From Methanobacterium sp. (GTDB lineage: Archaea > Methanobacteriota > Methanobacteria > Methanobacteriales > Methanobacteriaceae), in contig PLTK01000218.1 in the NCBI GenBank assembly GCA_003164415.1, positions 5,341 to 10,961 on the forward strand: a DNA stretch of 5,621 bases, written 5' to 3'. Position numbers and translations under genes: made by a program. Shown piece by piece: positions 1 to 5,367 of this stretch. The stretch's first letter is position 1, and every line of letters begins with the position of its first letter. The notes beneath the pieces were generated by a model. It had not been told where the DNA came from, searched no databases, and saw only the letters and a list, made by a program, of their open reading frames with translations.

Positions 1-1293
1 CTATCAAAAACCAGTACAGCTAAAGCAGTAATTTTATATGAAGCAGCAATAGGTTTAGGATTATCTGTAGGGCCCCTTCTTGGAGGATTATTAGGGAGCA
101 TATCCTGGAGATATCCTTTTATTGGAGTTGGTTTACTAATGACCTCTGCTTTGATTTTATTAATTACATCAATGACAAAGTCAAAGGAAGATAAAACACA
201 AGATATCGTAAAACCCCACACCTCCATACTTGATCCTATAAAAGCGTTGAAACATCGCCCAATAAGAATTTTTGGAATCACAGCATTCCTCTATAACTTT
301 GGATTCTTCACAATACTGGCCTATGCACCATTTGTAATGGGATTGAATGCATTGGGTATAGGATTGGTATTTGTTGGATGGGGCAGTTCATTAGCCATTA
401 CATCAGTATTCATTGCACCAAAACTTATAAAAAGATTTGGTACTATCCAATCCATATGTGCTATGTTAACCATTTATGCAGTTATTCTTTTAATTATGGG
501 TATCTGGACATCGGTACAGTGGATAATTATTGTTTCCATCATTTTTTCAGGTGCAGTATCGGGAATTAATAACACGCTGATTACAACGGCTGTTATGAAA
601 GCAACATCTATTGAAACATCAACTGCTTCTGCAGCTTACAGTTTCTTGAGATTCATAGGTGCTGCAATTGCACCGGCTTTAGCCGGAATATTAGCGGCTA
701 TTTATTCACCACATATCCCATTCATTGTTGGTGCTGTCTTTGTTTTCGGTTCAGTGATTTTTGTGTATATTAATCGTCATCATGTCTATCATGTGGATAA
801 ATCTGAAGGAGAAATAGAAAAAATTCCAGGAGGCAGTGTTTTGAAAGTTAGGGATTTTATGGTTCAAAATGTCATTCGGGTCAACCAAAACACTCCCATT
901 ATAGATATATTAAGGTTATTGGTTGAAAATCGTATTGATGGCGTTCCAGTAGTGGATAATGACAATAAACTCATTGGAATAGTTAGTGATGGAGATATAA
1001 TCCGCTACCTCTCCCCTAAAGAAGAGTTGTTCCTTGACTTTGTATACACCATACTTGTTGATGAAAGAGGAGAACAAAGTGTGTTTACCGAAAAGATCAA
1101 CAAAACAGTAGCCAATATGATGCATCAAAAACATTTGTATACCGTAAAAGAAGATGATACGTTTGAAAATGCCATTCGGATATTATCCCATCACCATTTC
1201 AAACAACTTCCAGTTCTAGATTTAGAGGATAAATTAATTGGCCTTATAACTAGGGGTGATATCATCAAAAATATACTGAAAAATAATCATTAA
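1..1293 (+). CDS. MFS transporter with C-terminal CBS domain pair (5' end missing)
   Basis: The frame is open from the first base of the window, so the gene starts further left; 430 residues are visible. The first 46 residues precede the first internal ATG (139) and clearly belong to the protein: they carry the TM5 antiporter motif C of drug:H+ antiporters (GPLLGG, near residue 25) followed by WRYPF. About four N-terminal helices are missing. Hydrophobic helices continue to about residue 256, giving the rest of a 12-helix MFS fold with a charged central loop near residues 57-85. A short linker then leads to two CBS domains, about residues 280-338 and 367-426. Each ends in the adenosyl-ligand signature, GIVSDGD (326-332) and GLITRGD (414-420). 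Known of the families: MFS proteins move small solutes across the membrane, and CBS pairs sense AMP, ATP or SAM. Inference: export or uptake gated by a nucleotide. The substrate cannot be told. The gene converges on the nitroreductase gene, with only 25 bases between the stops. Confidence 0.9.
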   Translation, partial: LSKTSTAKAVILYEAAIGLGLSVGPLLGGLLGSISWRYPFIGVGLLMTSALILLITSMTKSKEDKTQDIVKPHTSILDPIKALKHRPIRIFGITAFLYNFGFFTILAYAPFVMGLNALGIGLVFVGWGSSLAITSVFIAPKLIKRFGTIQSICAMLTIYAVILLIMGIWTSVQWIIIVSIIFSGAVSGINNTLITTAVMKATSIETSTASAAYSFLRFIGAAIAPALAGILAAIYSPHIPFIVGAVFVFGSVIFVYINRHHVYHVDKSEGEIEKIPGGSVLKVRDFMVQNVIRVNQNTPIIDILRLLVENRIDGVPVVDNDNKLIGIVSDGDIIRYLSPKEELFLDFVYTILVDERGEQSVFTEKINKTVANMMHQKHLYTVKEDDTFENAIRILSHHHFKQLPVLDLEDKLIGLITRGDIIKNILKNNH

Positions 1294-1298
1294 AAAAA
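1292..1298 (-). terminator. Oligo-T terminator candidate for the nitroreductase gene
   Basis: On the minus strand a run of seven T lies 21-27 bases past the nitroreductase stop, just beyond the small hairpin at 1310-1330. Archaeal RNA polymerase stops at such T-runs. The run overlaps the stop codon of the convergent transporter gene. Confidence 0.4.
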
Positions 1299-1304
1299 GG
1301 AGGT
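1298..1304 (+). promoter_or_regulatory. Orphan Shine-Dalgarno sequence after the MFS-CBS stop
   Basis: AGGAGGT begins five bases after the TAA of the transporter gene and is a full-strength match to the archaeal anti-Shine-Dalgarno. No ATG, GTG or TTG follows at a usable distance; the downstream + strand is the antisense of the nitroreductase gene. It may be left from a lost or rearranged downstream gene, or may be chance. The sequence is certain; its role is not. Confidence 0.45.
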
Positions 1305-1309
1305 AGATA

Positions 1310-1330
1310 ATATTCTATTTAAAAGAATAT
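1310..1330. repeat. Inverted repeat between convergent stops
   Basis: Perfect 7-bp arms ATATTCT (1310-1316) and AGAATAT (1324-1330) surround a 7-base loop. The repeat straddles the nitroreductase stop codon (1319-1321) and sits in the 25-base gap between the convergent genes. It is AU-rich, so the RNA hairpin would be weak. A shared 3'-end element is possible. Confidence 0.4.
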
Positions 1331-1918
1331 CTCTTCTTTCTCAAATCTTAATTTGGGCATTTGTTTATCTGCAGGATATCCAATAGGAACTAAAATGGTT
1401 GGCACAATACTCTCGGGAATATTGAGAATTTCAGAATAAGCTTCTGCATTAAATCCTTGCATTGGACATGAATCAATTCCAAGTGATTTAGCCGCATAAA
1501 TAGCTGTGATAGCTGCTATAAATACATTGTACTGTGCTTCGGTTACTCCTGTTTTGTTGTCGTAGTTACTAATGAACATATTCAAGACATCTTTGAATTG
1601 TTTGAGATTTTCTTCTGGAACACCAACTTTATCCATTAACTGGGTAATCTTCTGAGCTTTTCCACTTAGATCTGTATCAGCACAGAATACAAGTAGATGA
1701 GAACATGTGTTAATCTGTGGCTGTTCCATAGATGCTACAGATAACTTCTTTTTAGTTTCCGTATCTGTAACAACCTTGACCTTCCATGGCTGAATGTTTA
1801 AAGCAGATGGTGCGTAACGAATCATCTCAAATAACTGGTCTATTTTATCATCATCAATTACCTTACCATCAAACTTTTTAGTTGCATACCTGGCCATTAA
1901 CAATTCTTTAAATTCCAT
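1319..1918 (-). CDS. Nitroreductase family FMN oxidoreductase (NfsB-like)
   Basis: The 199-residue protein is complete. It has the N-terminal FMN-phosphate motif RYATKKFD (R10, K14), the APSALNIQPW segment (residues 36-45), the IDSCPMQGF segment (148-156) that packs over the flavin in NfsB-type enzymes (E. coli NfsB has LDAVPIEGF), and a C-terminal PIGYP then KLRFEK with basic residues near the phosphate. Family members are cytoplasmic homodimeric flavoproteins that reduce nitroaromatics, quinones or flavins with NAD(P)H. The physiological substrate here is unknown, and in a methanogen the electron donor could differ. At 199 residues it is slightly shorter than NfsB (217). The ATG at 1918 is supported by GGAG (1932-1929) ten bases upstream; another ATG seven bases earlier is out of frame. 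The acidic-protein gene lies 132 bp upstream on the same strand, but a separate promoter is likely. Confidence 0.9.
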   Translation of the reverse strand: MEFKELLMARYATKKFDGKVIDDDKIDQLFEMIRYAPSALNIQPWKVKVVTDTETKKKLSVASMEQPQINTCSHLLVFCADTDLSGKAQKITQLMDKVGVPEENLKQFKDVLNMFISNYDNKTGVTEAQYNVFIAAITAIYAAKSLGIDSCPMQGFNAEAYSEILNIPESIVPTILVPIGYPADKQMPKLRFEKEEIFF

Positions 1919-1963
1919 AAACCATCAACTCCAAATTTTTTAATAAATTAGATCTAAATTCTC

Positions 1964-1971
1964 TATAAAAA
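1964..1971 (-). promoter_or_regulatory. Candidate TATA box of the nitroreductase gene
   Basis: Minus strand TTTTTATA, about 46-53 bases before the ATG. Transcription would start about 25 bases downstream, near 1942, giving a short leader that still contains the GGAG at 1932-1929. This is pattern recognition in an AT-rich spacer, so certainty is modest. Confidence 0.35.
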
Positions 1972-1984
1972 TATTGAAAAAACT

Positions 1985-2040
1985 ATTTAGTCCCATTCCC
2001 CATTTTAAGATTTTAATAATATTTGGTCTTATTTAGGTCC
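1985..2040. repeat. Degenerate ATTTRGTCCY elements upstream of the nitroreductase gene
   Basis: Three related decamers on the + strand: ATTTAGTCCC (1985-1994), ATTTGGTCTT (2021-2030) and ATTTAGGTCC (2031-2040). The last two are directly adjacent. A fourth relative, AATTAGTCCC, is at 2519-2528 upstream of the acidic-protein gene. The position just upstream of the proposed nitroreductase TATA box would suit regulator half-sites. The repeats are visible; the role is inference. Confidence 0.3.
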
Positions 2041-2050
2041 ATTAATAAAT

Positions 2051-2416
2051 TTAATCCTTTGATTCTTCCTGGGCTTCTAATGTTTCTTCTATTTCTTCGA
2101 GTATTTCCTCAAGTTCATGTTTACGTTCCTGTACAATAGAAAGTGTGTCGAGTAAAACATCACGAAGGTCGTTTGTTATAAGTACACTCCACATTTCGTC
2201 TAAATAATTATAAAGAGTTATAAGATTGTCAGGGGAGTCTTTATTAGTCTCAACATTATCTCTAACTAGTTGAACGAATACATCAAGTTCATTATCGAGG
2301 TGATAAAGATTTTCAACTGTAAATGATATTCTTTCTTCAATTTCATCCTGTAGTTCTTCTTTTAAAAGACCTTCTACCGGTATGATTAATTCGCCTAAAG
2401 GATTTTCTTCTGCCAT
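2051..2416 (-). CDS. Acidic hypothetical protein, coiled-coil C-terminus
   Basis: I do not recognise this 121-residue protein. It is strikingly acidic, with 35 Asp/Glu against 8 Lys/Arg, has no cysteine, and shows no signal peptide or membrane segment, so a cytoplasmic helical protein is expected. Residues 16-90 alternate hydrophobic and charged positions as in amphipathic helices. From about residue 93 to 117 a Glu-rich heptad-like stretch with Leu/Ile spacing (LEEILEEIEETL) predicts a short coiled coil, so it may bind a partner or dimerise. The start at 2416 is well supported: upstream is GGAGATGAT (2432-2424), one mismatch from a full archaeal ribosome site, five bases before the ATG. The gene is divergent from the DUF308 gene across 434 bp and lies upstream of the nitroreductase gene on the same strand. 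It is a credible real gene, with function unassigned. Confidence 0.75.
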   Translation of the reverse strand: MAEENPLGELIIPVEGLLKEELQDEIEERISFTVENLYHLDNELDVFVQLVRDNVETNKDSPDNLITLYNYLDEMWSVLITNDLRDVLLDTLSIVQERKHELEEILEEIEETLEAQEESKD

Positions 2417-2474
2417 CTATAATCATCTCCCCTATTTTTTTTATTTTAGTACTATATTATATTGTTTCTAAATG

Positions 2475-2488
2475 AATAATAAATTTCC
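2475..2488 (-). promoter_or_regulatory. Candidate BRE/TATA of the acidic-protein gene
   Basis: On the minus strand GGAAAT (BRE-like, 2488-2483) runs into TTATTAT. A start about 25 bases downstream would be near 2455 and leave a leader of roughly 38 bases with the ribosome site intact. An alternative AATATAATATA nearer the gene (around 2456) would place the start inside the ribosome site and is less likely. Confidence 0.3.
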
Positions 2489-2650
2489 TTAAATTAAATA
2501 TTTTGTCATTTAACATCCAATTAGTCCCTAGATAATTTTTATAAATTTTTTTTTTATGTAAATATTTTATAGAATAATATAATTTAAAATTCTAAAAATA
2601 TTACAAAGAAGATATGGTATATATATTATATGAATTTATCTACGTCGCGG

Positions 2651-2664
2651 ATTAAAATTTATAC
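2651..2664 (+). promoter_or_regulatory. Candidate BRE/TATA of the DUF308 gene
   Basis: ATTAAA (2651-2656) fits the archaeal BRE pattern and is followed by TTTATAC (2658-2664). Transcription would start near 2685, giving a long leader of about 165 bases. A second candidate, AAATATTATAG (about 2741-2751), would give a leader of about 75 bases. The sequence alone does not decide between them. Confidence 0.3.
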
Positions 2665-2850
2665 AAAATTAGATTGTTTACTCCTAAAAGTATTTTGATG
2701 GTTGTATTACTAGTTGTTTTTAACTCGAACATAACAATTAAAATATTATAGGGTAGTAATTAAGATCAATGAATATTTAAGGTAACATTGTTTGTTGATT
2801 ATATCGATTGAGGAACATTTTTTGATAATATAATATATTGGAGGATCAAT

Positions 2851-3381
2851 ATGGAAGAAGGACGAAATGTTATGATTGGTATTTTAGGGATTTTATTAGG
2901 TTTAATTGTTATTGTGTTCCCTTTAATCAGTGTTTTTACTGTTAATGCCATTGCAGGCATTGGATTAGTATTTGTGGGCATATGGATTTTATTTAAGAGT
3001 CTAAAAAGTAGTAGTATAGCTGCTGGTGTTGCAGGACTAATAGTAGCAGTTTTTGCCATAATGATGGGAATTGTATTTATTGGAGATATTAAAGCCTTTG
3101 AATTCTTCTCATTTATAGCATTGTATATTGTTGCATTTTTCTTAGTTTTAGCAGGATTAGAATCTCTTATATCGGGTAAAGGACTTAAAGGTAAGGGTGT
3201 CGGAGTTTTAGGTATTCTTATTGGTATTATCTTTGCTATAATAGGTACATTTGCAGCCAATCCCCTAGTATTAGCCGCATTAATTGGTGCATTCCTTATT
3301 ATAGCCGGAATCATCGAGTTATTTGCACCTGAAATGATCTCACAGGCAACTATATCCGGGGATAAGGGGGCTAAGAAATAA
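2851..3381 (+). CDS. DUF308 / HdeD-like six-helix membrane protein
   Basis: This 176-residue protein is almost wholly hydrophobic, with six predicted membrane helices near residues 8-28, 30-50, 55-77, 84-108, 115-135 and 138-158. It has a short acidic/basic N-terminus and a basic C-terminal tail (GDKGAKK). The first and last helix pairs resemble each other (GILGILLG ... GLVFVGIWILF against GVLGILIG ... GAFLIIAGIIELF), the internal repeat typical of DUF308. Length and layout match E. coli HdeD (190 residues), an inner-membrane protein of the acid-fitness island linked to acid resistance at high cell density. The molecular function of the family is unsettled. The start at 2851 has GGAGG (2840-2844) six bases upstream. 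The gene has a long leader and its own hairpin terminator, so it is probably transcribed alone. The glutamate decarboxylase gene lies about 540 bp downstream on the same strand. Confidence 0.85.
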   Translation: MEEGRNVMIGILGILLGLIVIVFPLISVFTVNAIAGIGLVFVGIWILFKSLKSSSIAAGVAGLIVAVFAIMMGIVFIGDIKAFEFFSFIALYIVAFFLVLAGLESLISGKGLKGKGVGVLGILIGIIFAIIGTFAANPLVLAALIGAFLIIAGIIELFAPEMISQATISGDKGAKK

Positions 3382-3383
3382 AT

Positions 3384-3441
3384 ATGAAAAATAATTTTCT
3401 TATTTTTTTTATAAAATAATTTATTTTTCATTTATTTTTTT
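3384..3441 (+). terminator. Hairpin plus T-run terminator of the DUF308 gene
   Basis: Starting two bases after the stop, ATGAAAAATAA (3384-3394) has a perfect 11-bp inverted partner TTATTTTTCAT (3421-3431), with a T-rich loop holding eight T in a row at 3403-3410. A further T-run follows (3435-3441). Hairpin or not, the T-runs suit archaeal termination. Confidence 0.6.
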
Positions 3442-3553
3442 AATCGTACATTTTGAAATCCGAATTAATATTAATCAAAATTTCCCCCTATTTGTTTGAG
3501 AAAGGTATTTAAGATTTAAAAAATCATGACCCCTCAGACCGGATTATGCATTA

Positions 3554-3721
3554 TTATTTCTTTGATAATTTCTTTTTAATTGCTATGTCTTTTAAACGGT
3601 AGAACAAGACGTAAACTCCAAGTAAGATCATAATTAAAATTCCATAGGGTATGTTCTTCAACCCAGTAACAACTAAAACTAGACATATCCGCCAAATTTT
3701 AGCTAAAATAGGCAAAATCAT
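3554..3721 (-). CDS. Small membrane protein, 55 residues, unknown function
   Basis: A short leftward frame from ATG at 3721 to TAA at 3554 encodes 55 residues beginning MILPILAKIW and ending KKKLSKK. A short N-terminal hydrophobic segment (about residues 11-20) is followed by a clear membrane helix (about 24-42) and then a strongly basic tail, which by the positive-inside rule should face the cytoplasm. Support for a real gene: membrane-protein-like composition along the full length, an in-frame stop upstream so the start is fixed, and visibly higher GC than the flanking spacers. No Shine-Dalgarno is seen, so it may be leaderless or weakly translated. It is divergent from the glutamate decarboxylase gene (202 bp between starts) and convergent with the DUF308 gene. 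I do not recognise the family. It could be a small partner of a transporter or a remnant of a larger gene. Confidence 0.55.
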   Translation of the reverse strand: MILPILAKIWRICLVLVVTGLKNIPYGILIMILLGVYVLFYRLKDIAIKKKLSKK

Positions 3722-3733
3722 TGTATTAATAAG

Positions 3734-3747
3734 AATATAAATAAATT
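3734..3747 (-). promoter_or_regulatory. Candidate TATA region of the 55-residue protein gene
   Basis: The minus strand reads AATTTATTTATATT at 13-26 bases before the ATG. This is close to the spacing of a leaderless archaeal promoter, which would explain the missing ribosome site. The spacing is slightly short and the region is AT-rich, so this is tentative. Confidence 0.25.
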
Positions 3748-3782
3748 AAGATTGAAAATTTGAGGATTTAAAGAATAACTAA

Positions 3783-3791
3783 TGATAATCA
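3783..3791. promoter_or_regulatory. TGATAATCA palindrome before the gad promoter, possible operator
   Basis: Perfect odd palindrome TGATAATCA, within AATGATAATCA (3781-3791), which matches the core of the bacterial Fur-box consensus. It ends about ten bases before the proposed gad TATA box and lies in the divergent spacer shared with the small membrane protein gene. That is a suitable place for a regulator, but short AT-rich palindromes also arise by chance. Confidence 0.25.
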
Positions 3792-3794
3792 ATT

Positions 3795-3811
3795 GGAATT
3801 TTTATTTATAT
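3795..3811 (+). promoter_or_regulatory. Candidate BRE/TATA of the glutamate decarboxylase gene
   Basis: GGAATT followed by TTTATTTATAT is the best BRE/TATA-like match in the 202-bp spacer. A start about 25 bases downstream would be near 3831, giving a leader of about 90 bases. A nearer TTATAAAT (about 3889-3896) would start transcription within or past the ribosome site and is less likely. Confidence 0.35.
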
Positions 3812-3923
3812 GAAAATGAATAGATATTAAATAATTGTTAAGATGGATTACAACTATCTAGAAATTTAATAATTAAATCATCAGTGAGTTATAAATTTTA
3901 TTTAATAAAAAAGGGGGAATAAC

Positions 3924-5324
3924 ATGTTATCCAACAAAAAAAATTTAGATGAAATGGAAAAATCTGAAAGGGTACATACAACTACCTACGGCAGTCGTTA
4001 CTTCGCAAAAAGTGTTCCTAAATATGAAATGCCAGAGGAAGGTATGCCAGCTAGAGCGGCTTACCAGATAATACACGATGAACTTAATTTAGATGGTAAT
4101 CCTGCCCTAAACCTAGCAAGTTTTGTAACAACTTGGATGGAACCGGAAGCAGATAAGCTCATAATGGAAAGTATTGGAAAGAACTACGTTGATAACGATG
4201 AATATCCTCAAACCGAAGTTATTCAAGACAGGGTTGTTAACATGCTTGCAAGACTCTTTAAAGCACCAGAAGACTGTAATTCAGTTGGAAGTGGAACAAT
4301 AGGTTCTTCCGAATCGATTATGCTGGGACTTTTAGCTCATAAATGGACCTGGAAATTAAGAAGAGAAGCTGAAGGCAAACCAGTTGATAAACCCAATATT
4401 GTTATGGGCGCAGACGTTCATACGGTTTGGGAAAAATTTGCACGATATTTCGATGTTGAACTAAAACTAATACCGTTACGTGAAGATATTTACACTATAA
4501 CAGCCCAGGATGTTATTGAAGAAATCGATGAAAATACCATTGCAGTCGGTGCTGTTGTCGGAACAACATTTACAGGACAAATGGATCCAATTGAAGACAT
4601 CAACAATGCATTATTAGAAATTAAAAAAACCAAAGGATGGGATATACCCATACATGTTGATGGTGCCAGTGGCGGTTTTATTTTACCATTTCTTTATCCA
4701 GATTTACTCTGGGATTTCAGATTGGAACAAGTAAGATCAATCAATGTATCGGGCCATAAATACGGACTAGTATATCCCGGTATTGGATGGTTAATATTTA
4801 AAGACAAAACAGATCTTCCAGAAGAGCTTATTTTTAATATTAATTATCTTGGAGGGCTCATGCCAAACTATTCCCTTAACTTCTCAAAGGGTAGCAGTAC
4901 CATAATTGCACAATATTATAACTTTATAAGACTTGGAATGGATGGATATAGGAATATTATGGAAAACATGCAGGCAAATGCACGTTACCTTGCAACTAAA
5001 TTAGGAGAAACAGACAAATTTGAAATTATTAATAAAAACGTCATGTATCCATTGGTAGCTGTGAAACTTCAAAACTGTGAATTTAATGCATTTGTCCTTT
5101 CTGAAAAGCTCAGACAAAAGGGATGGATTGTACCAGCATACACCCTACCCGCCAATGCCGATGACATATCCGTTTTAAGAATGGTTATAAAAGAAAGCTT
5201 CAGTAAAGATATGGTTGAAATGCTTTTCAAAGATATAATGGAATCCATTGAGGATCTGAACAAATCCTCAGAAGAAAAAAGAAAAATTATAGAAGATAAG
5301 GGTAATCCAACACTACTTTACTAG
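3924..5324 (+). CDS. gadB: Glutamate decarboxylase (PLP-dependent, EC 4.1.1.15)
   Basis: The 466-residue protein is collinear with E. coli GadA/GadB, also 466 residues. It converts L-glutamate to GABA and CO2, consuming a cytoplasmic proton. Seen in order: substrate-side S66-F67 (T62-F63 in E. coli), N87 and D90 of the NYVDNDEYPQ segment, PLP-phosphate GSSE (127-130), T215 of TTFTG, cofactor-ring D246 and A248 in HVDGASGG, Schiff-base K279 in SGHKYG, YLGG (308-311), and R419. Two departures: the residue stacked on the PLP ring, Gln163 in E. coli GadB, is His166 here; and the C-terminus ends in NPTLLY without the penultimate His that closes the E. coli active site at neutral pH. No calmodulin-binding tail is present. 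The start has a G5 ribosome site (3913-3917) six bases upstream. The gene is single, with its own promoter and T-rich terminator; no antiporter gene is adjacent in the window. Another acidic amino acid as substrate is possible but less likely. Confidence 0.92.
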   Translation: MLSNKKNLDEMEKSERVHTTTYGSRYFAKSVPKYEMPEEGMPARAAYQIIHDELNLDGNPALNLASFVTTWMEPEADKLIMESIGKNYVDNDEYPQTEVIQDRVVNMLARLFKAPEDCNSVGSGTIGSSESIMLGLLAHKWTWKLRREAEGKPVDKPNIVMGADVHTVWEKFARYFDVELKLIPLREDIYTITAQDVIEEIDENTIAVGAVVGTTFTGQMDPIEDINNALLEIKKTKGWDIPIHVDGASGGFILPFLYPDLLWDFRLEQVRSINVSGHKYGLVYPGIGWLIFKDKTDLPEELIFNINYLGGLMPNYSLNFSKGSSTIIAQYYNFIRLGMDGYRNIMENMQANARYLATKLGETDKFEIINKNVMYPLVAVKLQNCEFNAFVLSEKLRQKGWIVPAYTLPANADDISVLRMVIKESFSKDMVEMLFKDIMESIEDLNKSSEEKRKIIEDKGNPTLLY

Positions 5325-5346
5325 ATAAAAAACATGTTTACCCTAA

Positions 5347-5366
5347 TTTTTTTTTATTTTATTTTT
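5347..5366 (+). terminator. T-rich terminator after glutamate decarboxylase
   Basis: Nine T (5347-5355), then four T and five T separated by single A, begin 23 bases after the stop. This is the strongest oligo-T tract in the window and ends just before the stop of the convergent gene. A perfect 10-bp palindrome AAACATGTTT (5330-5339) precedes it. Confidence 0.6.
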
Positions 5367-5367
5367 A

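Larger units (their letters stand above)
2417..2850. other. 434-bp AT-rich divergent intergenic region
   Basis: No gene of convincing length is present on either strand. It contains the leftward promoter and ribosome site of the acidic-protein gene and the rightward promoter and ribosome site of the DUF308 gene. Notable inside are a T-run at 2546-2555, a long AT-alternating stretch at 2617-2632, and a small GC-rich island (CGTCGCGG, 2643-2650) directly before a good BRE/TATA match. No tRNA-like fold, CRISPR repeat or transposon end was seen. Confidence 0.6.

Noticed and set aside
378..569. 63-codon rightward frame within the MFS gene
   Set aside because: It is a shifted frame inside the transporter coding sequence; the product is Tyr/His/Cys-rich and resembles nothing.
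916..1134. 72-codon leftward frame over the CBS domains
   Set aside because: It is antisense to conserved CBS coding sequence.
2614..2655. Rightward 13-codon frame ending in the GC island, as a leader peptide
   Set aside because: It has only a weak purine stretch upstream and lies before the proposed transcription start.
2652..2732. Leftward 26-codon frame in the 434-bp spacer
   Set aside because: It has no ribosome site, no recognisable composition, and a length expected by chance.
2799..3431. Long leftward reading frame of 210 codons across the DUF308 gene
   Set aside because: It is the antisense of a clear membrane-protein gene; the product is Pro/Ile/Asn-rich low-complexity and has no ribosome site.
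3464..3475. 12-bp perfect palindrome ATTAATATTAAT
   Set aside because: It is A/T only, in an A/T-rich spacer between convergent genes; it is likely chance and in no promoter position.
5069..5263. 64-codon leftward frame in the gad gene
   Set aside because: It is antisense to the conserved C-terminal part of glutamate decarboxylase.
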